Origin: Janthinobacterium sp. 64
GTDB lineage: Bacteria > Pseudomonadota > Gammaproteobacteria > Burkholderiales > Burkholderiaceae_D
Assembly (NCBI RefSeq): GCF_002813325.1
Contig: NZ_PHUG01000001.1
Coordinates: 1,116,001-1,180,000, forward strand
Length of the DNA: 64,000 nt
Direction: 5' to 3'
Part shown: one piece after another, positions 51,414 through 62,412 of the stretch
Numbering within the stretch: position 1 is the stretch's first letter
Layout of the letters: each line of letters opens with the position of its first letter
The notes under the pieces: model-generated
Databases searched by the model: none
What the model was told of the DNA's origin: nothing
The model's input: only the letters and a program-made list of their open reading frames with translations
Made by a program: the position numbers and the translations under genes

Positions 51414-53129
51414 ATGAGATTTTTGAACTTAACCATCGCCAAGCGGCTCGGTCTGGGCTTTGGCCTGGTCGCCCTGTTCCTGTTGCTGGTCATCGCGCTG
51501 GGACTGACCAGCATGCGGCAAATCCAGGACCGCATGGATGAAGCGACCAAGGTCAACAACGTCGAAACCAGGCTGGCCCAGACTATGGACTTGACAGTCA
51601 CCGAGCGGGCGCTGGCGCTGCGCAATCTGATTTTGCTGAAAGAGAACAAGGAAATCCAGATCGAGGTCGCGCGCATCGCGGAGCAGGAAAAAAAATACGC
51701 CGCCGCCCAGCAAAAGCTGGGGACGATGTTCGCCACGCTGGAAGGCACCTCGGGCGAAGAAAAAAGCCTGCTCGAACAGATCCGCAGGCAAAGCGAGCTG
51801 GCGGCCCCCTTCATTCAGCGGGCCGCCGCGCTGGCGCTGGAGCAGAAGCAGGACGATGCCTACAAGCTGCTGCGTTATGAATTCCGCCCCGTGCAAAAGC
51901 GCTGGTGGGAATTGCTGCGCACCTTGATCGCCGTCGAGGAAAAGCAGAATCACGAAGCCTCCAGCATGGCCGAGGCGGCCTACAGCCAGGCCCGCCTGGT
52001 GATGCTGAGCATCGGCTCGCTGGCGCTGCTCACCAGCCTCTTGGCCGCCGTGCTGATCACGCGCAGCGTGACGCGCCAGCTCGGTTGCGAACCCGACGAA
52101 GCGGCGGCGATCGCCGGACAGATCGCCAGCGGCAACCTGGCCGTGCCCATCCATACCCGTGCCGGCGACACGCACAGCCTGCTGCACGCCATGCAATCGA
52201 TGCGCGACAGCCTGGCGCAAATCGTCCAGCAGGTGCACGCCAGCACCGAGACCATCGCCACGGCGGCGGGACAAATCGCCATGGGCAACCTGGACTTGTC
52301 GTCGCGCACGGAACAGCAGGCCAGCACGCTGGAGCAAACCGCGTCGTCCATGGAAGAACTGACCAGCACGGTGCGCATCAACACCGACCATGCGCGCCAG
52401 GCCAACGGGCTGGCCGAATCGGCCTCCGATGTCGCCACCAAGGGAGGCGCCGTGGTGGCGCAGGTGGTCGACACCATGGCGGCCATCGATGTCTCGGCGC
52501 GCAAGATCGTCGACATCATCGCCGTCATCGACGGCATCGCCTTCCAGACGAATATCCTGGCGCTGAACGCGGCCGTCGAGGCGGCCCGCGCCGGAGAACA
52601 GGGGCGCGGCTTTGCCGTGGTGGCCACCGAAGTGCGCAATCTGGCACAGCGCTCGGCTGCCGCCGCCAGGGAAATCAAGGACTTGATCGGCGACTCGGTC
52701 GACAAGGTCCAGGCCGGCAACCGGCTGGTGGAGCAGGCCGGATCGACCATGCACGAAGTGGTCGCCAGCGTGCGGCGCGTCACCGGCATCATGTCTGAAA
52801 TGATGTCCGCCAGCCAGGAACAATCGGCCGGCATCGAGCAAATCAATATGGCCGTGACGCAAATGGACAATGTGACGCAGCAAAATGCGGCACTGGTCGA
52901 GGAAGCCGCCGCCGCCGCGCAAGCGATGCAGGAACAGGTCAACAGCCTGAACGAGGTAGTCAGCGTCTTCCGTGTGGGCAACATCGACGCTGGCCGCGAG
53001 GCGGGACTGCGTGTGATCAGCCGTCCGCCGCCACCACGGCCGCTGGCGGCGCGGCGCCCGCCCGCCACGGCGAAGCCGGCCCGTCCGGCCGCCGCCAGGC
53101 CCAGCGAAATCGAGTGGGACCAGTTTTGA
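51414..53129 (+). CDS. Methyl-accepting chemotaxis protein
   Basis: 571 residues. TM1 at about 14-34, a ~155-residue four-helix-bundle periplasmic sensor, TM2 at about 192-214, HAMP to about 268, then the signalling coiled coil with the conserved tip [20 protein letters not shown] and [21 protein letters not shown] proline/arginine-rich linker ends in EWDQF, an xWxxF pentapeptide that can tether CheR/CheB. It is first in a tight operon with an APS kinase (23 bases apart) and a sulfotransferase. The ligand is unknown. Confidence 0.93.
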   Translation: MRFLNLTIAKRLGLGFGLVALFLLLVIALGLTSMRQIQDRMDEATKVNNVETRLAQTMDLTVTERALALRNLILLKENKEIQIEVARIAEQEKKYAAAQQKLGTMFATLEGTSGEEKSLLEQIRRQSELAAPFIQRAAALALEQKQDDAYKLLRYEFRPVQKRWWELLRTLIAVEEKQNHEASSMAEAAYSQARLVMLSIGSLALLTSLLAAVLITRSVTRQLGCEPDEAAAIAGQIASGNLAVPIHTRAGDTHSLLHAMQSMRDSLAQIVQQVHASTETIATAAGQIAMGNLDLSSRTEQQASTLEQTASSMEELTSTVRINTDHARQANGLAESASDVATKGGAVVAQVVDTMAAIDVSARKIVDIIAVIDGIAFQTNILALNAAVEAARAGEQGRGFAVVATEVRNLAQRSAAAAREIKDLIGDSVDKVQAGNRLVEQAGSTMHEVVASVRRVTGIMSEMMSASQEQSAGIEQINMAVTQMDNVTQQNAALVEEAAAAAQAMQEQVNSLNEVVSVFRVGNIDAGREAGLRVISRPPPPRPLAARRPPATAKPARPAAARPSEIEWDQF

Positions 53130-53152
53130 GCCGGTAACGGGGGGAGTGGCAC

Positions 53153-53782
53153 ATGGGTAAACTGGAACAGATCGCCGCCGCGGCCGACGTGGTGGCGACG
53201 CACATCTTCCCGCATGCGGGCCATATCGGCAAGGAACAGCGGGGGCCGCTGGCCGGCCAGCGGGCCGCGACGCTGTGGCTGACCGGCCTGAGCGGCGCAG
53301 GCAAGTCGACGCTGGCGTACGCGCTGGAACGGCGGCTGCTGGCGGCGGGCCGCCTGAGCTGCGTGCTCGACGGCGACAATATGCGGCACCACCTGAATGG
53401 CGACCTGGGCTTTTCTGCCCGCGACCGCCAGGAAAACATCCGCCGCGCCGCCGTCGTGGCCAGGCTGATGAACGACGCCGGCATGATGGTCATCTGCGCC
53501 TTCATCTCGCCGCTGCGCAGCGACCGCGACATGGCGCGCCAGATCATCGGCAGCGACGACTTTATCGAAGCCTACGTCAGCACGCCATGCGCGCTGTGCG
53601 AGGAACGCGATCCCAAGGGGCTGTACAAGAAAGCGCGTGCCGGACTGATCCCGGCATTTACGGGCGTCTCGGCGCCCTATGAAGCGCCGCTGGCGCCGGC
53701 GCTGACGCTCGATACCAGCACGCTGTCGCTGGAACAGGCTTGCGAACGGCTGTACCAGCAGCTGTGCCCGCGCTTCATCTGA
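53153..53782 (+). CDS. cysC: Adenylyl-sulfate kinase
   Basis: 209 residues. P-loop GLSGAGKSTLAYAL, then DGDNMRHHLNGDLGFSARDR, ENIRRAAVVARLMNDAGMMV and DPKGLYKKARAG: the complete APS kinase set. It phosphorylates APS to PAPS, the universal sulfate donor. No cysD/cysN lies nearby, so this copy looks dedicated to supplying PAPS to the adjoining sulfotransferase rather than to general sulfur assimilation. GGGGGAG ribosome site upstream. Confidence 0.95.
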   Translation: MGKLEQIAAAADVVATHIFPHAGHIGKEQRGPLAGQRAATLWLTGLSGAGKSTLAYALERRLLAAGRLSCVLDGDNMRHHLNGDLGFSARDRQENIRRAAVVARLMNDAGMMVICAFISPLRSDRDMARQIIGSDDFIEAYVSTPCALCEERDPKGLYKKARAGLIPAFTGVSAPYEAPLAPALTLDTSTLSLEQACERLYQQLCPRFI

Positions 53783-53815
53783 TGCCGCGCACCCACCTGT
53801 TCGAGGAATGATGCG

Positions 53816-54931
53816 ATGAGCAGCCACCACCCCGGCCACGGCGCCCGCCCGCGCCCTGTCATGATGATCCCCCTGCGCCGCTGCGGCAGCCATGCCCTGC
53901 GCCTGCGCCTGAACCTGTCGCCGCAGTTTTATTCACCGTATCCGCTGCACCTGGTCGACATGATGCCGCTGCTGCCCCTGTACGGCGACTTGCGCGATGA
54001 CCGCGCCTACTTTCGCCTGGTGGTCGACGTGGTCGGCCTGGCGGCGGTCAGCATGGTCAAATGGCCCGGAGTCGTCTTCGATCCGGTGGAAGTGTTCGAG
54101 ACGCTGCGCGGCCAGCCGCGCAGCATCCACCGCGTGGCATGGGAGCTGCTGCTGCGCGCGGGCGAACGCCGCCAGGCGCAGGTGGTGATGGACAAGTCGC
54201 TCGACAGCGTGCACTACGCCGACGACATCGTGCGGCTGTATCCGGACATGCTGTTCCTGAACGTGGTGCGCGATCCACGCGCGCAAGTGGCGTCGATGAA
54301 CCGCGCCATCATCCACGATTTCGACACGCTGCTCAATGCCAGGACCTGGCTGGCCGCCCACACGGCCGCCGACCACGTCGTGCAGCGCTATCCTCAGCGC
54401 GTGCTGACCATACGCTATGAAGATTTCCTGGCGCGGCAACACGAGACGCTCGAAACGGTATGTGATTTTCTCGGCATCGCCTTCCTGCCGCAAATGCTGG
54501 ACGTGGCCGCGTCGGCCGAAGCGCGGCACATCGCGCAATTGTCGTCGCTGTGGTCGGCCAACTGCCATGCGCCGATCGCGGCCAACATCGATAAATTCCG
54601 GCAGCAACTGTCGGACGATGAGATCAACCTCATCGAAACGCTCGCCGGCCCGTATATGGACCGCTACGGCTACACGCGCCTCGCCCGTGGCGACGCCGCC
54701 ATCACGCCCGCGCTCATCGAACTGGCGGGCGTGCGCTCGGCGCAAGGACGCGAACGCGCCTGGCGCGCCCTGGAACACGATAACTTCCGCGACTACGCGC
54801 TGCGTCGCTGCCGCGCCGACTATCTGGCCCAGCTGCATGCACGCCTGAGCCAGAGCGGCGGCGCACCGCACAGCGGCGCCATCGTCACGCTGGATCCGCT
54901 CGACCCGGACGCGTTTGTCGTCGATGACTGA
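53816..54931 (+). CDS. PAPS-dependent sulfotransferase-family protein
   Basis: 371 residues. The 5'-phosphosulfate-binding loop appears as PLRRCGSHALRLRL instead of the usual RSGTT form. The 3'-phosphate motif is clear in FLNVVRDPRAQVASMNR, and VLTIRYEDFLARQ with ETLETVCDFLGI is typical of bacterial Sulfotransfer_3 proteins. A unique ~65-residue C-terminal extension (HDNFRDYALRRC and onward) follows. It lies 33 bases after cysC on the same strand, so PAPS made by CysC is probably used here. The acceptor (lipid, sugar, peptide or metabolite) is unknown. Confidence 0.85.
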   Translation: MSSHHPGHGARPRPVMMIPLRRCGSHALRLRLNLSPQFYSPYPLHLVDMMPLLPLYGDLRDDRAYFRLVVDVVGLAAVSMVKWPGVVFDPVEVFETLRGQPRSIHRVAWELLLRAGERRQAQVVMDKSLDSVHYADDIVRLYPDMLFLNVVRDPRAQVASMNRAIIHDFDTLLNARTWLAAHTAADHVVQRYPQRVLTIRYEDFLARQHETLETVCDFLGIAFLPQMLDVAASAEARHIAQLSSLWSANCHAPIAANIDKFRQQLSDDEINLIETLAGPYMDRYGYTRLARGDAAITPALIELAGVRSAQGRERAWRALEHDNFRDYALRRCRADYLAQLHARLSQSGGAPHSGAIVTLDPLDPDAFVVDD

Positions 54932-55046
54932 CATGCTGGTGCCGGCCATGCCCGGCGCCAGCGGCATGCCGCCGTCGCTGCCTCTTTGTTTTCTAAAAAC
55001 AACAATTACCATATCGATCGGCAATGTCCACTAAAATAGTGAACAT

Positions 55047-56390
55047 ATGAAACATCTGATTAGCGCGCCGGTCGCCAGCTTCACCGATTTGCTGCTCGAC
55101 GCCGTGTGCATGGTCGATGTGAAGGGACGCTTTGTCTTTGTCAGCGCCGCCTGCGAACGTATCTTCGGCTACACCCAGCAAGAAATGATCGGCATGGTCA
55201 TGCTCGACCTGGTCGCGCCAGCCGACCGGCAGCGCACCATCGCGGCGGCGCAGGCCATCATGGACGGCCATGCCCAGGTCCACTTTGAAAACCGCTACAC
55301 CCGGAAAGACGGGCGAGTCGCGCACATCATGTGGTCGGCCCGCTGGTCCGCCACCGACCAGCTGCGCGTGGCCGTGGCGCGCGATATCACGACGCTGAAA
55401 CAGACGCAGGCGAAGCAGGCGGCGCTGTACGCCATCTCCGAGGCGGCGCATGCGACCGAGGAACTGCCGGCCCTGCTCCAGCGCATCCACCAGATCGTGC
55501 GCGAACTGCTGCCCGCCTGCGGCCTGACAGTCTCCCTGCGCGACGAGCACGGCCAGCACTTGCACCATGCACAGCAGGAGCTGGAGCTGGACGGCACGCC
55601 GGCAACGCATGCCGCGCTGGCGGGCTTGCTGTGCGAAGAAGTACAGCACAGCGGCCGCGCCTTGCTGATCGAACCCGGCCAGCTGGCCGGCTTGCCGCCC
55701 GCATTGCAGGGAGCCGCGGCCGACCTGCCTGAGTACTGGCTCGCCGTCCCGCTGCAGTCGTCGCGCGGCATCATCGGCGTGCTGGTATTGCAAAGCGGCC
55801 AGGGAGCTGCCACCGGCAACGAACACGAGCTCGATTTGCTGCAATTCGTCGCCAAGCAACTTGCCATCGCCATCGAGCGCAAACAACTGCAGAGTCGCAT
55901 GCACTTCATGGCCATGCACGATGAACTGACCCGCCTGCCGAATCGGCGCCTGTTCCATGACCGCCTGCAGACGGCGTTTGCGCGTGCCCAGCGCCATGAT
56001 GGCCGGCTGTCGCTGCTGTTTCTTGACCTGAACCGCTTCAAAGTCATCAATGACCAATACGGCCATGCCTGCGGCGACCTGCTGCTGCAGGCCGTGGCAA
56101 GCCGGATCAGGGCTTGCCTGCGCGAAACCGATACCCTGGCCCGCCTGGGCGGCGATGAATTCGTCGTGCTCTTGGAAAACAATCCGCTGTCGCACGATGT
56201 GATGCTGATCGAGCAAAAAATCCACGCGGCGCTGGCCACCCCGCTGCGGCTCGGCGATGAGCGCCACCTGCGCATCAGCGTCAGCATCGGCGTCGCGCAC
56301 TACCCGGACGACGGCGATACCATGCAACTGCTGCTGCGCCATGCGGACCGGGCCATGTACGCATCGAAGGCGGGCGCCGCCGAGCGCTAG
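55047..56390 (+). CDS. Diguanylate cyclase with PAS and GAF sensor domains
   Basis: 447 residues, soluble. PAS at about 10-120 (VDVKGRFVFVSAACERIFGY), GAF at about 135-275, GGDEF domain at about 285-445. The active-site motif is an intact GGDEF near residue 369, and RETD five residues before it is a product-inhibition I-site. It therefore should make c-di-GMP and be feedback-limited. It starts 115 bases after the sulfotransferase, so it may or may not share that transcript. Confidence 0.93.
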   Translation: MKHLISAPVASFTDLLLDAVCMVDVKGRFVFVSAACERIFGYTQQEMIGMVMLDLVAPADRQRTIAAAQAIMDGHAQVHFENRYTRKDGRVAHIMWSARWSATDQLRVAVARDITTLKQTQAKQAALYAISEAAHATEELPALLQRIHQIVRELLPACGLTVSLRDEHGQHLHHAQQELELDGTPATHAALAGLLCEEVQHSGRALLIEPGQLAGLPPALQGAAADLPEYWLAVPLQSSRGIIGVLVLQSGQGAATGNEHELDLLQFVAKQLAIAIERKQLQSRMHFMAMHDELTRLPNRRLFHDRLQTAFARAQRHDGRLSLLFLDLNRFKVINDQYGHACGDLLLQAVASRIRACLRETDTLARLGGDEFVVLLENNPLSHDVMLIEQKIHAALATPLRLGDERHLRISVSIGVAHYPDDGDTMQLLLRHADRAMYASKAGAAER

Positions 56391-56438
56391 CAGCTGCCTG
56401 CTTCTGGCAACAATGCCCGTATGCTATACTTTCCGGCG

Positions 56439-56825
56439 ATGCTAAGACTCTTCAAAACATGGCTGATCCTGCTGCTGATCACGGCGATGCCGCTGCAAGC
56501 GGCAGCAAGCGGCGCCAAGCGGATGTGCGCGCCGCTCGCTGCCTTGCCTGCCGCCATGATGGCAGCGGACTGCCAGCATCACGCTGCGGCGCACCCAGCC
56601 GCGCCGGACAGCACTGGCACAGCCAAAGAAGGCAAGGCCGATGCCAAGCACCCAGCTTGCGGCGTCTGCTTGAACTTTTGCCTGGGCGCGCTGATGCCGC
56701 CCTGCCTTTCCCTGCCTGCCGCAGCCTGCACCGGCGCGCAACAAGTCACCATCGCAACGGCCACCTTGCTGACAGGATTCATTCCTGACGGCCCGCGCCG
56801 GCCGCCAAGACCGCTTTCCGCATAA
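56439..56825 (+). CDS. Exported small protein, CopL/DUF2946-like
   Basis: 128 residues from ATG 56439. A signal peptide (LLLITAMPLQAAASG) is followed by a metal-binding-type region: CQHHAAAHPAA and CGVCLNFCLGALMPPC. The pattern resembles CopL-family or DUF2946 proteins associated with copper response. It is 67 bases upstream of a DUF411 metal-binding protein on the same strand, which supports a shared copper-linked role. Not definitive. Confidence 0.6.
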   Translation: MLRLFKTWLILLLITAMPLQAAASGAKRMCAPLAALPAAMMAADCQHHAAAHPAAPDSTGTAKEGKADAKHPACGVCLNFCLGALMPPCLSLPAAACTGAQQVTIATATLLTGFIPDGPRRPPRPLSA

Positions 56826-56892
56826 CCCCAAGCACGTTCCAAACGGGCCACAAGCGTGGCCACGATAGACCTACTTCGTCTGAAAGCAGCAC

Positions 56893-57333
56893 ATGATCAA
56901 ACATTTATTCGTGCGCGGCGCCGTCGCCGCCATGCTGGGCCTGCCCGCGTTCGCCATGGCGGCCCTGCCCGTCATTGACGTCTACAAGAGCGCTTCCTGT
57001 GGCTGCTGCACTGCATGGATCAAGCACCTGGAAGCGAACGGTTTTAGCGTGCGCGCCACGAACGTCGAGATGCCGGCGCAATATCGCCAGCGCGCCGGCA
57101 TACCCGACCAGTTCGGCTCCTGCCACACGGGCATCGTCAACGGCTACGCCATCGAAGGCCACGTGCCGGCCAGCGACATCAAGCGCCTGCTGCGCGAGAA
57201 ACCCCAGGCCAAGGGCTTGGCCGTGCCGGCCATGCCGATGGGCTCGCCAGGCATGGAAGGACCGCGCAACGATCCCTACGACGTGTTCCTGGTGAAAGCC
57301 AATGGCACTACGGTCTACCAGCACTACAAATAA
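56893..57333 (+). CDS. DUF411 periplasmic metal-binding protein
   Basis: 146 residues with a signal peptide (cleavage after FAMAA). The DUF411 motif VYKSASCGCCTAWIKHLEAN carries the CGCC metal site; FGSCHTGIVNGYAIEGHVPA and GLAVPAMPMGSPGMEGP are also conserved. Members bind copper in the periplasm and accompany resistance systems. Terminated by a strong hairpin. Confidence 0.9.
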   Translation: MIKHLFVRGAVAAMLGLPAFAMAALPVIDVYKSASCGCCTAWIKHLEANGFSVRATNVEMPAQYRQRAGIPDQFGSCHTGIVNGYAIEGHVPASDIKRLLREKPQAKGLAVPAMPMGSPGMEGPRNDPYDVFLVKANGTTVYQHYK

Positions 57334-57347
57334 AGGCAGGAAACAAA

Positions 57348-57381
57348 AAAACGCCGCCGGAATCGCTTCCGGCGGCGTTTT
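57348..57381. terminator. Terminator after the DUF411 gene
   Basis: Perfect 15-base arms AAAACGCCGCCGGAA / TTCCGGCGGCGTTTT around TCGC, 14 bases after the stop. Symmetrical, so it can also serve the convergent icd gene. Confidence 0.9.
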
Positions 57382-57425
57382 CATATCAGGCAGCAGTAAA
57401 AAACCTGCTGCCTGTCAGGACTGCA

Positions 57426-59657
<2,232 letters not shown>

Positions 59658-60184
59658 GTTCATTCCCTTGTATGCGGTGATGCCTGGTGGTTAACTTTCT
59701 TCATTCCAAACACAGGACGGTTAGCCTTGCTTTGGACGGCTAGTGTGCCGGCGGTGACGCCGTGCTTGCCCACCACGTATTTTAGACTGTCCTGCCGCTG
59801 TTTGTGTATCCGATGGCGACGAATCTTATATAAGACAGCAAATATCTGATGGCGCCGGGCCCAAACGACCGTTTTCCGCCTTGAAATGGGCGCAGAAGAG
59901 TAGCACGGCATGTATGCGGCCACACAGAATCATTCTATATTGACAATATCCAAGTGGGAGCGACGTCAGGCCCGCCCGTTCTTGGCGATGCCGCGTGCTG
60001 CTGCTCCACAAAACCCGGAACCCGATGCGGCGGCGCGCGCCTGCCGGGCCTGCGCCACTTCCGCGCAAATCTTCAGCCGGCTTGATATCGAATAAACCCG
60101 CTGACTAAAACGGTCATACGATAAGCAGGCTTTCTCTTTTTATTCATACATTGTTTGTCTTTTCTCAACTGAAAGGTATTTCAA
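59658..60184. other. Intergenic region upstream of icd, 527 bases
   Basis: No gene is supported. It holds the candidate operator at 59824-59835 and AT-rich stretches near 60110-60180 that lead into a small ORF cut by the insertion sequence. Confidence 0.45.
59824..59835. promoter_or_regulatory. Perfect palindrome TCTTATATAAGA, candidate operator for icd
   Basis: A 12-base perfect palindrome 167-178 bases upstream of the icd start. Short palindromes of this style are bound by GntR-type regulators of central carbon genes in Burkholderiales; that link is recalled, not tested. Confidence 0.45.
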
Positions 60185-60259
60185 ATGAAACCTGTTATGC
60201 GGAAAATCAAGTCAATACGGCAACAATTGGGACAGGGCATGCGGTACGCGTCAAGATAG
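60185..60259 (+). pseudogene. Small ORF cut by the insertion sequence
   Basis: ATG 60185 has AAAGG 8 bases upstream and encodes MKPVMRKIKSIRQQLGQGMR, then runs into the left terminal inverted repeat of the IS and stops after 24 codons. The good ribosome site and the abrupt end suggest a gene interrupted by the element. The continuation on the far side is not identifiable. Confidence 0.4.
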
Positions 60260-60312
60260 TTGTCGCATAAATCTATTTTAGAATGCGTCGATTTTGTCCT
60301 TTCCTCAGCAGG

Positions 60313-61362
60313 TCATGCGGCGTGGCGCTGGTCAAGTTTGGACGGCGGGTTAAGCCAAACCTCGTCGGCTACCTGCCACGCGCGTGGCAGCCGTTTCCAG
60401 CGCAACGGATGGCGCTCCCGCGCTGTGCGTAGACTTCCCGCCGCTGCCGCAGAACGGCGTCGGCTACGCCGCTGTGGCGCTGTTCTGGTGTCACGAAGGA
60501 TAGGCCGCTATGCAAATGCTCGCCGTTGTACCAGGTGACGGATTTCAGCACCCATTGCCGCGCCAGGTCGATGTCCGCGAATCCATGCGGCGGGTAGCCT
60601 GGCGCGTACTTGCAAGTGCGGAACCAGGCTTCGATATGGGCGTTGTCGTCCGAGACGCCGGGGCGCCTGTACGACGGCGTGATGCCCAGCGCCTCCAGCT
60701 TGGACTTGAGCGTGTGCGCCTTTTGCGCCGCGCCATTGTCAGCGTGCAGCACCAGCGGCTTGCTGTGGGGGGCGGCGCTCGCGCCAGCAAGCCCGTTCCA
60801 TCAACGCGGCCGCCTCGTCGCCGCCCTCGCGTGCATGCACCTCCCATGCGACCAGCTTGCGGCTGAACAGGTCGATGACGGCGTACAGATAGAAGAACAT
60901 GCCGCGCACCTGGCTGGGCAAATAGGTCACGTCCCAGCTCCACACCTCGTTGGGGCCGTGGGCCACGTGGCGCTGCTCGGCGGCCTGCGGCGCCTTGGTG
61001 CGGCCGCGATGCTGCTGCTCCTGCGCCGCGCGCAGTATGCGATAGAACGACGATTCGGATGCCAGATAGGTTCCCTCGTCGGCCAGGCGCGGCACGATTT
61101 GCGCCGGTGGCAAGTCGGCGAAGCGCACCTCGTGACAGACGTCGAGCACGCGCTGGCGTTCTTGCTCGCTCAGCTTGTGCACTGGCGCCGGTCGGGCCGC
61201 CGTCGGTCTCGCATCGACTCAGACCTCGCCCGTGCGGCGCCAGCGCTCGACGGTGCGCGCACTCAAGCCCAGTTCGGCACAAGCCAAACCAAGAGGGGCG
61301 CCATCCTGGCAGGCTTGCTCAATATCGGCGACCAACTCCTGGCGCTGCGGCAACGCAATCAT
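60313..61362 (-). pseudogene. IS3-family transposase OrfB (DDE), inactivated
   Basis: The integrase-core protein is recognisable: an N-terminal HTH, YLASESSFYRILR, WSWDVTYLPSQVRG, then LVLHADNGAAQKAHTLKSK and ITPSYRRPGVSDDNAHIEAW, so all DDE-region blocks survive. It cannot be read through: a TGA follows the HTH (about 61220), a frameshift sits in a run of C's near 60770, and another near 60430 separates the tail ERHPLRWKRLPRAWQVADEV. It is not functional. Confidence 0.85.
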
Positions 61363-61850
61363 GCGTCCTCGCCGTCGGTCCACAGCGCTTCGTACTTTCG
61401 GGACAGCACCAGCAGTGCCGCCGTCTCGGCCAATGCCTTCTCCTTGCGGCGCAAATCCCTTTCCAGCTCCCGGATGCGCTTCTTGTCCGTCGCACGTTCG
61501 GTGGCGCCTGCTCGGTTCTGTCCAGCCGTCAAGGCCGTGTGGACTTCAGTGCGCCAGCGTTCCAGCTGTTCCACCAGCAATCCCTTGCGACGGCAGTACG
61601 CTGCCAATTCAGCCGCGTTCAGTGGGGCCGCCTCCAGCACCACCGCGAACTTGTCGGCGGAACTCCATTGCTCGGGATTTTGTCCATCGCCAGGCACCGC
61701 GCGGCCTTGCTCGCGCGCCTGCTTGCGCCACAGGTACAGCGTGGCTTCCGGCACGCCGGTGAGCTGCGCCACTGCGGCCACGGGCTTGTTATGCGGCGCG
61801 CTCATCTGGCTGAGCGCGTGCTCTTTCTTTTCGTTGGTGTATTTCGTCAT
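61359..61850 (-). CDS. IS3-family transposase OrfA
   Basis: 163 residues from ATG 61850. HTH-like segments PVAAVAQLTGVPEATLYLWR and LNAAELAAYCRRKGLLVEQL, then a coiled coil rich in Arg/Glu (RIRELERDLRRKEKALAETA). Intact, but useless without OrfB. It overlaps the OrfB start by 4 bases (ATGA). Confidence 0.85.
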   Translation of the reverse strand: MTKYTNEKKEHALSQMSAPHNKPVAAVAQLTGVPEATLYLWRKQAREQGRAVPGDGQNPEQWSSADKFAVVLEAAPLNAAELAAYCRRKGLLVEQLERWRTEVHTALTAGQNRAGATERATDKKRIRELERDLRRKEKALAETAALLVLSRKYEALWTDGEDA

Positions 61851-61979
61851 CGTCAAATCCATCGCCCCAGGGCAGATTAGAACTCCAATTGCTGGAGGCG
61901 ACAACTATTTTGACAGAGGGGGGCCGCGCTAGACGCTCATGTTGCGGCCTGCAGCGAACTTGAACCAGCCAGAGTAAAA

Positions 61980-62168
61980 ATGGCCCAATTCCTGCTGGAA
62001 TCGGTCATGAGCAAGGAGAAGTTGCAAGACATAGACTGCATCCGCAAGACCGAGATTTACAAGAAATACTTCGAGATAGAATACGGCATACTCAGGACAA
62101 GCAGCACCGAAGTCAGGCAACGCCTCTGTCAGCAAGAACTCAGTGATCGCAAGCCAGCAGATCAGTAA
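61980..62168 (+). CDS. Small ORF of unknown reality
   Basis: 62 residues (MAQFLLESVMSKEKLQDIDC onward, with RKTEIYKKYFEIEYGILR), or 52 residues from ATG 62010, which has AGC-AAGGAG only after the start. Lower GC than host genes. It lies between the IS and the tRNA terminator and could be the tail of a gene broken by the IS. No family recognised. Confidence 0.25.
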   Translation: MAQFLLESVMSKEKLQDIDCIRKTEIYKKYFEIEYGILRTSSTEVRQRLCQQELSDRKPADQ

Positions 62169-62192
62169 ATGAGATTGCGATACGACCGGCAA

Positions 62193-62224
62193 TAAAAAAG
62201 CCGACTTCATGATGAGTCGGCTTT
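62193..62224 (-). terminator. Terminator of the tRNA-Val transcript
   Basis: Hairpin arms AAAGCCGACT / AGTCGGCTTT with a run of T's on the minus strand (TTTTTT), 32 bases past the tRNA 3' end. Confidence 0.85.
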
Positions 62225-62255
62225 AATATAAGTACTTGATTGTATTGCGAATTCT

Positions 62256-62330
62256 TGGTGGGAAGTGCAAGTTTCGAACTTGCGACCCCTGCAGTGTGAA
62301 TGCAGTGCTCTACCCCTGAGCTAACCTCCC
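62256..62330 (-). tRNA. tRNA-Val (anticodon CAC)
   Basis: 75 bases including an encoded CCA. All arms form: acceptor GGGAGGT with ACTTCCC (one G-U), D arm GCTC-GAGC, anticodon arm CTGCA-TTCACAC-TGCAG with CAC in the loop, T arm GCAAG-TTCGAAA-CTTGC. It reads GUG valine codons. It follows dnaQ on the same strand. Confidence 0.96.
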
Positions 62331-62412
62331 GAAGCGAGGCGAATTATCGCATAGGTGTTGCGGCATCTGCAAGGGCTGGCAAGAGGAAATTTAGCACGCT
62401 CCGCTTTTTTTC

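Larger units (their letters stand above)
60250..61914 (-). mobile_element. Decayed IS3-family insertion sequence, about 1.67 kb
   Basis: Terminal inverted repeats GTCAAGATAGTTGTCGC (60250-60266) and, reversed, GTCAAAATAGTTGTCGC (61898-61914), 16 of 17 identical. Inside are orfA (61359-61850) and a broken orfB (60313-61362) in the minus direction with the usual ATGA overlap. No target-site duplication is visible at these borders, which fits an old or rearranged insertion. Confidence 0.8.

Noticed and set aside
59910..60095. A 61-codon + strand frame upstream of the IS
   Set aside because: No ribosome site, composition biased to Ala/Arg, no recognisable features.
61929..62210. A 93-codon minus frame between the IS and tRNA-Val
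   Set aside because: Hydrophobic-looking but has no ribosome site and passes through the tRNA terminator region; likely chance.
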